Assembly: GCA_025084515.1 (NCBI GenBank) | Contig: JAJAGP010000206.1 | Span: 128,766-192,765 of the forward strand | Length of the DNA stretch: 64,000 bases | Direction of reading: 5' to 3' | Source: Ancistrus triradiatus | Lineage: Eukaryota > Chordata > Actinopteri > Siluriformes > Loricariidae | Shown: positions 1-11,699 of the stretch, in pieces | Layout: each line of letters starts with the position of its first letter | Numbering within the stretch: position 1 is the first letter of the stretch | Program-made: the position numbers and the translations under genes | The notes under the pieces: model-generated | Seen by the model: the letters and a program-made list of their open reading frames with translations, nothing else | Told to the model about the DNA's origin: nothing | Databases searched by the model: none

Positions 1-8
1 TTATTTCT

Positions 9-320
9 TTAAACTTTTAATAAGGCAGGAGGAACTTTTGCCTGTGACCTTCTTTTCGGAGCACTTAAGGGCCTTATTGTCCTTGGGCTGAGCTGTGTGC
101 ACATTTGTTGAGCTATGAGGAGTACTCCTTTTATTCCTTCTTTCTTCTGTGTACTGTAGGCAGTATTTAACCTCTCTAGAAGTCGCTTCTCTGTAGTCAT
201 GGTGTCCAATAAACGTGGCTGCATACCGGCTTTAATAGAGTCATCCTGGAGATCAGTGTGCACCAGTGGGTAAAAACATACTTTGAACCAAGACTGGGTC
301 AGGCTGGCCTTAAATGACAT
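9..320 (-). CDS. Unidentified 103-codon open frame, possible terminal exon of an off-window gene
   Basis: An open frame on the minus strand ends at a TAA at the window edge. It encodes a mixed, non-repetitive, Lys/Arg-rich tail (…KRRSQAKVPPALLKV) with a plausible helical stretch around TTEKRLLERLNTAYS. Its composition looks more like protein than the low-complexity frames elsewhere in the window. A TAG lies directly before the ATG, and I see no convincing pyrimidine-rich splice acceptor upstream, so its 5' limit is unclear. I do not recognise the family. It could be the last exon of a neighbouring gene, a decayed mobile-element frame, or chance. Confidence 0.2.
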   Translation of the reverse strand: MSFKASLTQSWFKVCFYPLVHTDLQDDSIKAGMQPRLLDTMTTEKRLLERLNTAYSTQKKEGIKGVLLIAQQMCTQLSPRTIRPLSAPKRRSQAKVPPALLKV

Positions 321-484
321 CTATTCAACCACCAGCTTCCTGCTTTCCCCTGGTACAGAAACACTTTCCAGCCAGAGACTAAATAGATATCATAGAGGTG
401 CCTCCAACATGTTCCCAGCCTGCATAAGTGAAATTAAAATAAGTCACATTAATTATATAATTATATAACAATTAAATAATAGTT

Positions 485-625
485 TATATTCTGCTTATTC
501 TCTATTTAAGTTTTAGTGGTCACTGTACTTTATATTTCTACAATTACAGACTGTAGTCCGTCTGTTTCTCTAGATACTTTATTAGTCCCCTTTACACTGT
601 TCTCTAATGGTCAGGATCCCCACAG
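485..625 (-). repeat. Fragment of a teleost interspersed repeat with inverted ends (family B)
   Basis: The stretch running from the CTGCTTATTCTCTATTTAAG region to TCTCTAATGGTCAGGATCCC matches the two ends of the longer copy at 44330-44668. It includes the shared words AGTTTTAGTGGTCACTG and CAGACTGTAG. It appears to be an internally deleted copy. Confidence 0.5.
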
Positions 626-1159
626 ATCAACTTGACAGATTAACCTGATTACTTTTACCCAAATCCTGATTGTAGGGGTGCTGCACACCTATCCCCCATT
701 ATGTGGAAGGGATAACTGTAGTTGTTATACTGTATTGTTTGGGGAATAATGGCAAGAAAAAAATATGGTACTTGTGAACAAACAAAACGCCACGTGAACA
801 ATGCTCACACAGTGAATGCTGGAGAGAGACTGAGGATCTGTGAGATTGTGGGAGGCAACAGCAGGGTATACCTACACATCACTTGATTTGTGTGGATTTA
901 GCATAGTGCTTGCCATGGCAATTTCAAGTTTTGCTGCTTGAAACTTTCTTGAACCTTTTTTGAACACTTTTGTTGGTTGGTTGAATTTACGGTTGCGGAA
1001 CCTGTTGATATGGAGGGCTGAGCATGTGCAATGAATACATTGCTTCTAAGGTTTTTATTTTTTAATTGTGTGCTTCCAACAACAGTTCAGGGAAGGTTCT
1101 TTCTTCTTTTAGCTTAACAGTGCCACTGAAAATCTAGGGTCAGATGAGCCCTAAACTCA

Positions 1160-1350
1160 ACCCTATACATTTACATTTACAGCATTTAACGCCCTTATCC
1201 AGAGCAACTTACAATTGATACAGTCTTACAATCCAAGCAATTGGGGGTTAAGGGTCTTGCTCAAGGACCCAACAGTGGCAGCTTGGCAGAGGTGAGATTT
1301 GAACCCTGGACCTTCTGGTCCAGAGACCAGTACCATATCCACAGTCCCCT
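1160..1350 (+). repeat. Teleost interspersed repeat, family A, copy 1
   Basis: This copy carries the hallmark run 'gcccttatccagagcaactt', then 'ttaagggtcttgctcaagg', 'cccaacagtggcagcttgg' and 'gaccttctggtcca'. The same words recur at 8525-8712 (+), 61505-61706 (-) and, more divergently, 47080-47195 (-). It is a short non-coding dispersed repeat of a type widespread in fish genomes. I do not assign it to a named family. Confidence 0.75.
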
Positions 1351-1850
1351 ATACATCACCTATGTTGTTATTGTGGATGAATTTATAGTGGAAGCAAATA
1401 TCTGTTATGAATTGTAATGGAAAGCCTTCTGGAAGCACGATGGCTGTATTAGCATCAACTTTCTACAATTTAGCTTAAGATAGTTCTCCTTGTAATAGTA
1501 AGTCATGATGCTCTTGTTTTTAGCTCTAATAGTTGTCTCTTTTACAGATGATAGATGTTGTAAGAACCTGTTACACCTCACATGTGCAGCTGTGTTGTGA
1601 TGTGTGTAATTGCATATTTTATACAAATGTGGCTTATAGAAAGTGTGTGTGTATGGGGGGGAGGTGAGAACTGTAATTTGATCAAAGAGGAAGTGCATTG
1701 GCACAGAAAGTATGGAGTGATGCAGAAGAGAGACTATGGTAATCTGATAGTAGGTGGAACTCAGTTTATGCTAATCCATGCATTACGGGAAGAAAGTATC
1801 AGTGCCCAAGAAGATCAGAATTCCCCAGTATGGTGTCATGCCCTGTGAAC

Positions 1851-2449
1851 TGGCAGGGAGTCCAGGGTAATGAATGTCTGCGAGTATTTCCCACTGGGTG
1901 TATTTAAAGAGCATGAGAGATCACACTCCAGCAGAGAAAGTTCTCACACAAACACTAGCTTAGCCTGAGCCGAGGTGATGTTGATGGTGGCTAGCCCATT
2001 ATTATATAAACTGATGGGTGTATTCCCCGTAGATCTGACTGTAATGTGTCAGGGAGGCTAAAATAGACTCAAATAATCATGACTCATTTACTGACAGACA
2101 GAGAGGGATGCAGGGAGAGAGATAAAGTTAGAGAGAATATCAGAAGAGAGTGACAGTGATACCCGAGACAAGCATGTCTCTCTACTGATGGGCCTATAAT
2201 TGGCCATCATTATTACCATCTTCGACATCATCACCATTAAACTCAATGTCCATGGAGGATAAAGAATAGTTTTACCTCTGAACTAACTTCTGAGAGTGAA
2301 TTCATAGGATAGGTATACCCATATAAGGCTGATATGCTTCATAGTGTTCACACAAAATATTTCAGCATCCCTGACTGTTTAAAACTCATTATATAAAAGA
2401 TGCACTTCAACAACTTTTGTTTTTCACATAGTGAATACACCAGGCAAAA
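1851..2449. other. No gene or repeat recognised
   Basis: This is non-coding sequence with short purine-rich patches around 2090-2150. I see no conserved open frame or repeat shared with the rest of the window. Confidence 0.4.
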
Positions 2450-2860
2450 ATGTCCAGCCACCACCATCCTGTAGGCAGCGCCCTGTGAGAACTGATGAAG
2501 GATTAGAAGATGACTAACACAAACTGTACAACAACAGATAAGCTGCTGTCTCTGATTTTACATCTACACTGGGAAGCAATATGGTTGAGGTGACTAATAA
2601 AAAGAACAGGGAGTGAACAGAGTGTTTAACAACTCCAGCAGCACTGCTGTGTCTGATCTTATCATACCAGCTCAAAGCACACTAACACACCGCCACCACG
2701 TCAGTATCACTGCAGTGCTGAGAATGATCCACCACCCAAATAGGACCTGATCTGCGGTGGTCCTGTGGGGGTCCTGACCATTAGAGAGCAGAACAAAGGG
2801 GACTCATATATAAGCTTATATATAATACATCATAATTGTAAACTGAGGGTTTAAATGTAG
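2450..2860 (+). repeat. Teleost interspersed repeat, family B, long copy
   Basis: It contains 'cactgcagtgctgagaatga', 'tccaccacccaaatag' and 'ggtggtcctgtgggggtcct', all repeated at 44505-44575. It also has an upstream part ('agatgactaacacaaactgt', 'aactccagcagcactgctgt'). It is non-coding. The copy at 44.3 kb has inverted ends, which suggests a non-autonomous DNA transposon. Confidence 0.65.
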
Positions 2861-3138
2861 TAACGCCCAACCTAAAAAAGGGAACCTAGATCAGGAAATG
2901 ATGCCACTTCCCATTTCTATAATAACATCTTCTCATATTCTTTATTCACTTTCTTTTCTTTCATCATAGAAATGCTGAGCATATGAAAAATGGAAGCTTG
3001 GAAAGCAGGACAGAGGAATCGATGCTGAACGCATTTGTGAAATGAGATGTGCAACGAGATGAATTGGAAAAGGCAAAAGGTGTAGAGGGTCTCTTCTCAA
3101 AATAAATGAAAACCAAATTATGTAAATGGTGTTGGAAG

Positions 3139-3139
<1 letters not shown>

Positions 3140-3209
<70 letters not shown>
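3140..3209. repeat. (AT)n microsatellite
   Basis: About 70 bp of nearly pure AT dinucleotides, broken once by a TT. It is palindromic and prone to slippage and assembly error. Confidence 0.95.
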
Positions 3210-3210
<1 letters not shown>

Positions 3211-3211
<1 letters not shown>

Positions 3212-4950
3212 TGAATCCTGGATTTTAGCCCCTTAACTGGGTTATTTAATGCACAACAGACCCCGCTAATCTAATTAGTACACTATTCCTTCACAATTAC
3301 CTGCAGTTTGCAATCATTAAAATCCACCTAATATATATATTTGCCAGTGCCCCATGAATATCAGGAAATGGCATGAGTACATCAGGGTACATCATAGGTA
3401 CATCGCCAATATCTGATTTTATTCATTTATTTATTACATTTTTGTCAGTTCTCAGTTTATTTCATACCTGAAAACATATTGTACTTTCATGCGGCACATG
3501 TGCAAATGAACTCTTATTACTGATGCTTTTTAAAACAGTTAAACCCTGTAAATATTATGAACACTGCAATTCCAACCTCTCAGACGTCAGTAGTGATTCA
3601 TGACTAATTTTGGCATAACATCACCTCACATACTCTGTGTAGTGGAACTGAGAACACTGAGTAATCACAGTTTTGTAACATGGGTAGAGCGGGTTTGCAC
3701 AGTGACATGTGAAACGGATGCATTGGTGAAGGAGCACAGCAGGTTGAGGAGCTTTTCCTCAGGCACAGTGAAACACCAAGCAAAGCACTATTTTTTTGCC
3801 TGTCTTTCTGGATCTGTGCCTCCATAGTATATATTACTGCCAACCTGCTTCCTGGGTTCTAGTTGAGAAAATACGTACAATTAAAACTGTGTGCTTTAGG
3901 AGAGATACCATTTGTTACACTCCGATTGACCTTATGTTTGTCAGCGTATTTAGACTTTGCTATCCTACATTTTTAGAAATATTGTAAGGGCATTATAATA
4001 GTTTATATGGTTTCATCATGATTTCTCCACATCTGGCACGTCTACACAGGAATTTGCATTTCTAATTATGGATTCAATTAGAACACACAGAAGAATGGAC
4101 ATGTGAGGAAGGGGTTTGGTCCTTCATATTTAAAGACTAAGAAGGATTAAAGTAATTTCTTTTGAACGTGAAGTCAGAAGATCCTTTGCTTCTCTGTATT
4201 TCTTTCTTCTGCTCCTTCTCAATCCACCTCCCAAGGCTGAAGCTGTATTACTTATTATAAACTACTCTGTGTGGGTGGTTCAATTTGATGCAGTTCATAA
4301 TTTAACCAGGTTTACCATCTTGGGACTGTTCTACTGCTTGTTGTAAGGATGTACCTTTAGCATTCCAGGGCATGACTCAGACGCAAAGCTGATGCTAGAA
4401 CTATAGCAGTGCTTTAAAAAAACACAGGAGAGTCTGATAGCTTTCATCTTCAGCTGAAAGGTGGTTTGGGGCATAACTAAAGGCTTAAGGTTGGGGGCTT
4501 TATTGGGAGATGTGATTCCTCAGGAGAAATTAAAAATCCCCAAAATGTCTGTTTAGTATATATTGTAGAGTAGGAGTCAACAATCTGCTAGTTATTTTGG
4601 GCAAGCTGATACCTGGCAGATCTGTGTCATAATTTTGACATGTTATGACCATAAATGCTATCCATCCACTTAAAGACCACTTCTGTTATTAAATCTAGCA
4701 TTCATTTGAACTGAAGGCTTATGCAATTACCACTCAGTTTCTTTTTAATCACTAACCTCCTTCAGACCAGCTTGTTCAGTTTTTTTACTCAGAATCCTTT
4801 TCCTTTATCTCTCTCTTGCCTGGCATTAGCAACATATTACTTTGATTAAACTCAGTTTTATAATCCAGTGCTTAATAAGAGATTAAATTAGAAAAAGTAC
4901 TTATCTGGCATGCCATCCTTAAAGCCACCACTCTTAAAGCAGTTCCGTAT
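3211..4950. other. Unrecognised intergenic sequence
   Basis: This stretch is AT-rich with only short open frames (up to about 79 codons) that overlap on both strands and resemble nothing I know. I see no repeat shared with the rest of the window. Confidence 0.4.
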
Positions 4951-4959
4951 GCATCATAA

Positions 4960-5310
4960 TATCCAAAAGTTTGTAGACACCCATAAGTTACATCCCACAA
5001 TGTGGGTATTAGTATGGAGTTTGTTCCCTTTGTCCTTACAATAACTTTCACTTAGAAGGTTTTTTACTACATTTTGGACATTAACAAACCATTTCTTTAT
5101 GAACTTGTTATGGAGATGGAAACATATAAAAGTGTCATATTGAAAAGTTACAGAGATGTTCAGAACCAAATCTACTGCCACTGTTTCTCTATGGAGACTA
5201 AACAACTATATGTCTCATATTTTGATTATGTTAGCAGTGAGTCTGGCTATAATAACAGACATCACCAATTCAAAGTGGACTTTATATATAGTGTATATAT
5301 TTTTTATCAC
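4960..5310 (+). repeat. Interspersed repeat, family C, copy 1
   Basis: It begins near 'ccaaaagtttgtagacaccc' and carries 'ggaaacatataaaagtgtca', 'tactgccactgtttctctat' and 'ggagactaaacaactatatg'. The same order of words appears at 45590-45945, whose end reads 'gtgtccacaaacttttg'. Those ends are reverse complements of each other, so this is probably a non-autonomous DNA transposon with short inverted ends. Confidence 0.6.
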
Positions 5311-5649
5311 ACCCTAGTTTAAACAAGGACAATAAAGCATGTTTCATACATAAAATGTGTTGGATTTGGGCACATGACATGCCCCCAGAGTCCAAACAGC
5401 TGAAGGAGTGATGCCAAGATTGAATAATGAAGAATGAATGTACAACGATAAATTTAATGGGTAACACTTTACATTGTGTTGACTAACTGACGTTAAGTAA
5501 TGCAGTTGTTTGAAGGAACTTTTAAATATCTAACAACATCACTGACTGTAAATAATGCAAAGAAGCATCCAACAATCTATATTGAGTCACTCTATGAATA
5601 ATGATAGTGGAGAAAACCTATTCTACAGTATTTAGAGCCCACTGTATAT

Positions 5650-5952
5650 CTGCATACATCATCAGCTTTCACTGACATTATACTTCTGCAGGCAATCCCT
5701 AATAAAATCAACGGTATTATTCCTGTATACTGTCTAACTAGTCCCCCTGCACATATTGTACGACTATTTGTTTTTATCTGTTTTACAATCTATATTGACC
5801 AATTGCAAACATTCTTACTATAAATATTCAGAATGAAACATAATATTTAACAACACATGGACTGTAAATAAAATTATATATATATATATATCCTAACACA
5901 TCATCCGATTTTCACAAAAGTCCTAAAGTTGATAAAAAGAACCAAGTTAAAT
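5650..5952 (+). repeat. Left arm of a long inverted repeat
   Basis: About 300 bp whose reverse complement recurs at 7491-7799. The match continues from near 'tacatcatcagctttcactg' through 'ctgcaggcaatccctaataa' and 'tatattgaccaattgcaaac' to 'gaaccaagttaaat'. Differences are few; the clearest is about ten extra bases in the right arm near 7725-7740. The inner part, from about 5890, is Tc1 terminal sequence. The outer 230 bp is longer than I expect for a Tc1 end. Confidence 0.9.
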
Positions 5953-7575
5953 GATTATATAATATATATAAAGGGGAAGTTATATGTATGGTTGTGTGGT
6001 ATGTATACTATATATATAATTATCTATATATATATTATAAAATTTTCTACATCAAGATTTTCACATAAATCCTAAAATAGAAACCCAGTCAACAAAGGAG
6101 ACAAAAAGATATACTTGGTAATTATTTATTGAGGAGGAAAATGATCCACCAAATACATATTAGGAGTGGCCAAAGTATGTAAACCCTCTAGGATTAAAGC
6201 AGTTAATTTGAAGGAAATTAGGAGTCAGGTGTTTGCAAATCCCCAATGGGATGACCATTAGGGGGTGAGTGGGCACCCTGTTGGATTTTAAAGAACAGGG
6301 ATTCTATCAAAGGCTGATTTCCACGTTATTGTTTGTGGAAGTGTATCAGGCACAAACAAAGGAGATTTCTGAGGAGCTCAGAGAAAAAGAGTTTGTTGAT
6401 GTCAAACAGGCCTTGAACGAGGATACAAAAAACAATTCTAAAGAATTTGGACTCCACCAAGCCACAAGTCAGGGACAGATTGTGTTACAAATAGAGGAAA
6501 TTCAAGACCATTGTTATCCTCCAGGAAGTGGTCGACCAACAAAGATCTCTCAAAGAGCAGAACATGTAATAGTTGGTGAGGTCCACAAAGGTCCTCAGGA
6601 GTAACTTCTAAGCAACTGAATGATATCTCAAATTGGCTAATGTAATGTTCATGAGTCCCACATCAGAAAGAAACACTGAAAACAATGGTGAGCATTGCAG
6701 GGTTACAGGAGCAAAGCCACTGCCTCTCCAAAAAGAAAATTGTGCTCGTCTGCCGGTTGCGCTAAAGATCACTATGGACAAGCCAAGAAGGCTAGTGGAA
6801 GAATGTTTTGTAAGATGATGAGACCAAAACAGAACTTTTGGTTTTTTAAAGAAAGCGTAGTTTGGAGAAAGGAAAAAACACTGCATCCAGCATTAAGAAC
6901 CTGTCCCAATCTAAGAAAAGAAAACATGGTGGTGGTTGGTGTATTGTGAGTTTGGGCCTGTTCTGCTGCATCTGGGACCAGGACGGGCTTGCCATCCTGA
7001 TGGAACAAGGAATCTGAATTATATCAGAGAATTCTAAAGGAAAATATCAGGACATCTGTCCATGAACTGAATCTCAAGAGAAGGTGGGTCATGCAGCAAG
7101 ACAACGACCCTAAGCACACAAGTCATTCTACCAAAGAATGGTTAAAGAAGAATAAAGAAGTTCATGTTTTGGAATGGCCAAGTCAAAGTCCTGACTTTAA
7201 TCCAATGGAAATGTTGTAGAAGGACCTGAAGTGAGCAGCTAATGTGAGGAAACCCACCAACATCCCAGAGCTGAAGCTGTTCTGTACGGAGGAATGGGCT
7301 AAAATTCCTCCAAGCCAGTGTGCAGGACTGATCAACAGTTACAGGAAACGTTTAGTTACAGTTATTGCTGCACAGGGGGGTCACAGCAGATACTGAAAGT
7401 AAAGGTTCAAATACTTTTGCAACTCACTAATATGTAATACTGGATCATTTTCCTCCATAAATAAATGACCAAGTATAATATTTTTGTCTCATTTAACTTG
7501 GTTCTTTTTATCAACTTTAGGACTTTTGTGAAAATCGGATGATGTGTTAGGATATATATATATATATAATTTTAT
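5880..7575 (+). mobile_element. Degenerate Tc1/mariner transposon (Tc1 lineage 1)
   Basis: A decayed Tc1-type DNA transposon whose ends read 'catccgattttcacaaaagt' and its complement. The transposase frame is broken, but the catalytic block survives: QQDNDPKHTS at about 7094-7123, then LEWPSQSPDFNPME ending at 7210. The second catalytic Asp (codon 7100-7102) and the final Glu (7208-7210) are in one frame with 35 residues between them, followed at once by a stop. N-terminal DNA-binding sequence lies around 6320-6600. A second partial copy of the terminal sequence at about 6045-6130 suggests rearrangement of the 5' end. It is not expected to be active. Confidence 0.9.
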
Positions 7576-7799
7576 TTACAGTCCATGTGTTGTTAAATAT
7601 TATGTTTCATTCTGAATATTTATAGTAAGAATGTTTGCAATTGGTCAATATAGATTGTAAAACAGATAAAAACAAATAGTCGTACAATGTGTGCAGGGGG
7701 ACTAGTTAGACAGTATACAGGAGTAATAGCTTTGATAGCTTTGATTTTATTAGGGATTGCCTGCAGAAGTATAATATCAGTGAAAGCTAATGATGTACA
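7491..7799 (-). repeat. Right arm of the long inverted repeat
   Basis: Reverse complement of 5650-5952 over its whole length. See the left arm. The two arms enclose about 1.5 kb of Tc1 sequence and could fold into a stem of about 300 bp. Confidence 0.9.
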
Positions 7800-8524
7800 G
7801 AAAATGATAAAGGGTGATTGAGCAATAATGTAACTGTTTAAACTAGTAACAACCTGAAACAAGTCATGTTTTGCTTAGGTAATGCTTCTGTGTTTTTGCT
7901 GCTCTGCTTAACATGTCATAATCATTTCAATCACTTCTGAACTCCGGTTTGCTCTGATTGGTTTCTCACAGCCAGAGAAATAAAGACTACAGTGTTCTCA
8001 AAGAGAGATAGTTAAATATTTACATTTGACTTTACATTATTTTGCATATGCCTTATGCAGCTTACTACTACTACAATCTTATATGGTACAATCCAATCAA
8101 CAGTGCCAGCCTGGCAGTTGAGGTATTTTAACCTTGAAACTTGTGGTCCTTGTACTGTTGTGCCACCGCAGCCCTCAATACCTTACATACCTGCGTAACT
8201 TTGCTCTCTGACAAATGAATCTGAGATCAGGGCAAAAGTTATGTGTTTAATGTGTATTAAACAATGCTGCCTGAATGTTTTCATTTGGACTTGGGGATCG
8301 AAGACTGGTCTGGGCATGAGACATGGAGATGACCTCTATAGTGCTTATTATACAAAAAAAAAGCTGTTTTGAGAAAAAGGGTGTGATATAATCAACAATT
8401 ATTTATTTTATCACTTCCAAGCATTCATTAATGATGAGATTGGGTTTAGTTTATCCATGTGCTATAATTAACTAAAGGTAACATAGCAAAGGTGTAGTAG
8501 TAGACTTACAACCTTGATTCTACA

Positions 8525-8712
8525 TTTGTCTACATTTAAACATTTAGCAGAAACCCTTATCCAGAGCGACTTACAATTAATACAACCTTAGCAATTGCAA
8601 TTCTGACAATCCAAGCAATTGTGGTTTAAGGGTCTTGCTCAAGGACCCAACAATGGTAGCTTGGTGGAGGTGGGATTTGAATCCTGGACCTTTTGGTCCA
8701 TAGTCCAATACA
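8525..8712 (+). repeat. Teleost interspersed repeat, family A, copy 2
   Basis: It carries 'cccttatccagagcgactta', 'gggtcttgctcaaggaccca' and 'gaccttttggtcca' in the same order as 1160-1350. Confidence 0.75.
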
Positions 8713-8729
8713 GAAAGTGAAGACTGTTT

Positions 8730-9770
8730 CACAAATTCAGGCATATATTGCAGAGGAAGAAATGTAAAATATTGTACTCATATGCTCACTATTATTTAAA
8801 CAGTCTTTCTTCCCCTGGAATTACCACACTTACATTATGTCCACCCAGTTTTTTTACTTTCTAGCAAATAAACAAATCCCAAACATGATACCAAACAATT
8901 GTAATGGCTTTGTGAAGAATACCTCAAACATATTCTTATTATTTTATTAGTGACATATTTTCCCAAATCAAACAGAGGAATAATATCATTCATTGCTGAG
9001 TAAAAGAATGTGGAATCAACAAAAAAAATCACAATTAAAAACAATATTCTACTGCTGGTTCCAGCTTTCTCAAATAGTGGCTGATCAGTTTTGCTGGATT
9101 TCCACCATACATCAGATTGATTACTTGCTGGCTATGAATTGACATGCCTTTCCTGAAGAGAAGCTTTAACATGCTTTAACATGCCTATTTTATATTGATG
9201 GAATAAGAAAATGTCCAAAATTTCAATTTACAACTGTACATTTACTGTTGATGTAACAACTGCCACATTTCCTGGTCCTTTACTTGAATGCAACCCTATA
9301 TCATGAATGAGTGTGGAAACAGTATTGTGTGTTCTTCAGGCTGTCATCTTTATATGTTTAGTAGGACAGCTCCAGACAAAAGTTCCAGCATCATTTCCTT
9401 GGCCAATACAGATTTGTGATCTATCATTTTCAACACTTTCATCTTTTCCAGGCGTAGTATGTGAATGTTTGGGCAGCCCTGGTCACATTACATGTTTGCT
9501 GATTAACATTACTCAACAAGACCTCTGCAAAGACAATTTAAACATTTCTGCGATGTCAAATTCAGAAATACTACTTATAATAGATATTGGAAAAAGAAAA
9601 CAAACACTGGATGTGCAAACGTTTGGGTACATTTAAAGACAATATACATCTGTTTTGTGTAAGAGATCAGAACTTATAGGATTTGTTTATGATTTATTAA
9701 AACTTGCAGTGATGTGTCAGTTTGTTTTCCACGGATGTTGTGTGAGTGTATTCTCATAGATTCTAGATTC
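8730..9770. other. Unrecognised intergenic sequence
   Basis: The longest frame (9307-9636, 109 codons) starts with a hydrophobic, signal-like stretch, but nothing in it matches a family I know. I do not call it as a gene. Confidence 0.35.
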
Positions 9771-9774
9771 AATC

Positions 9775-9880
9775 TTTATTTGTCACATTTATAACCATAG
9801 CTCAAAGGTGCAGTGTTATGTAATGTGAAATGGTGAAATGTGGCAGCTCTAAAGACAGTGCAAATTAATCAATACAATCA
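9775..9880 (+). repeat. Possible dispersed-repeat fragment
   Basis: The stretch 'caatctttatttgtcacatt' followed by 'gtaatgtgaaatggtgaaat' looks like a common fish repeat tail. There is only one copy in this window, so support is weak. Confidence 0.25.
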
Positions 9881-9956
9881 AAAGCATACAGTATAACAAT
9901 ATCAGTAAGTCTTGATATGTATGTATGTGGCTGTATATACATTAAAAAGGGACCAT

Positions 9957-11325
9957 GTACTGACCATGTACATTTACACTGATCGGCTTGGTAGTACTGG
10001 GTTGGACCCTTCTTTGCCTTCAGGACGGCCTTAATTATTTGTGGCATGGATTCAATATGGTTCTGCAAACATTACTCAGCAATTATGGCCCAAAATAAAC
10101 AATTGACCATGCAGTTACTGCAGATTAGTCAACTGCACATCCATGATGTGACTCTCCTCTTCCATCACCTTCCGAAGGTGTTTTGTTGGATTAAGATATG
10201 GTGGCTGTAAAGTCTATGTGACTACAGTAAACTCATTGGCATGTACAAGCAACCAGTTTGAGATGAGCTGTGTGATATGGCACTTTATCCTGCTGCAAGT
10301 AGCCATCAGAAGATGGGAACACTGTGGTCATGTTATTTGGACATGATTAGCAACAAAAATGGCCAGTGAGTGTGTATGACTGCAGAAGGAAAGCTAAAGT
10401 AGAGCAAAGAGCAGGAGTCGTAAAGATGATTACTAGTGGGAATGGAAATCAGTAGTACTGTATTTGAGGAGTTGCATTTTAGACAAAGACATACCAAAAG
10501 AGAGAGTGACAGAGAAAGACAGAGAGGGTCATATAGTCAAGATGACCAGCTGAAGTTCACAACCAAAAAAATGTTAGGGTAAGTGACTTTGAAGGTGCCA
10601 TGGTCGTTGGTGCTAGATTGGCTGGTCTGAGTATTTAAGAAATTGCTGATGTACTTTAGTTCTCTGGGTGAAAATGCCTTGTTGAGGCCAGAGGATAATG
10701 GCCAGACTGGTTTGAGCTGAAGTAACAGAAAGGCAACAATAATTCAAATAACCACTCGTTACAACCAAGTTACACCTAAGAGCATCTCTTGAAGCAGATG
10801 GAGAAACAGAAAATCACACCGGCTGCCACTCCTGTCAGCTAAGAAAAGGCAACTGAGGCTACAATTCAAACACCCTCACCAAAATTGGACAATAGAAAAT
10901 TGAAAAAATGTTCCTGGCCTAATGAGTTTCGATTTCTGGTGTGACATTTGGATGGTATGGCCAGTAATTGACACAAACAACATGAAAGCATGGATCCATC
11001 TTGATTTGTATCAGTGGCACACTTTGAGCTCCTTAATATCAACTTGAGCATTTAAGCACCCCATAAGAACTGTATAGTTGCTGTCCACCAGATCTCAGTT
11101 AATTAGAGCACTTTTAAGATGGTATAGAAATGGAGATTCACGTCATGGATGTGCAGCCGACAAATCTGCAGCATCTTCATGATGGTATCATGTCAACACG
11201 GACCAAAATCAGTGAGGAATGTTTCCATCATCTTGTTGAATCTATGAAGAATTAAGGCAGTTCTGAAAGCAAATCGGTACTAGCAAGGTGAATCTAATGA
11301 GGTGGCCGGTGAGCGTATATTCAGT
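9957..11325 (+). mobile_element. Degenerate Tc1-like transposon (Tc1 lineage 2)
   Basis: A decayed element with outer sequence 'tacactgatcggcttggtag' on the left and 'aatgaggtggccggtgagcg' on the right, a pair of ends I associate with a frequent fish Tc1-like family. The interior holds broken transposase-like sequence on the + strand, for example the stretch about 10790-10990 encoding pieces similar to Tc1 transposase between the DNA-binding and catalytic regions. Stops and frameshifts are frequent. A related end fragment lies at about 51005-51290. Confidence 0.7.
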
Positions 11326-11699
11326 ACATAAATAGATAATGTACCGGTCCCTCAATGTTGCTGACCAGTGGTACTGGAAATCAGTAGTAGTGTATGTCTG
11401 AGAGGAGAGTAACGTACATGAATGCGAGGAATGCTCTTTTTTAGACAGTTAGTGCACTCAAACCCCACTCATCCCAATAGCCTATCAAAACTTGCGCAAA
11501 CGCGCATACCCATATTCTGCCATGTTAACTAGGATACACTAATTCATGTCTGTCAGAGCGGTACCTCTATCAGTGGCTTGCCATTTTAAATCGGGGCTAA
11601 ACTGCGACCCTTCTGAGAAATGCCAGAGATAATCCTGCACCCTTCACATGCATTGGTTGCATGTTTAAAGCACATGTCTGTGTATACACTGTATCTGTC

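Noticed and set aside
9307..9636. 109-codon frame with a signal-like start
   Set aside because: No family match, no splice context and no support beyond length; chance frames of this size are expected.
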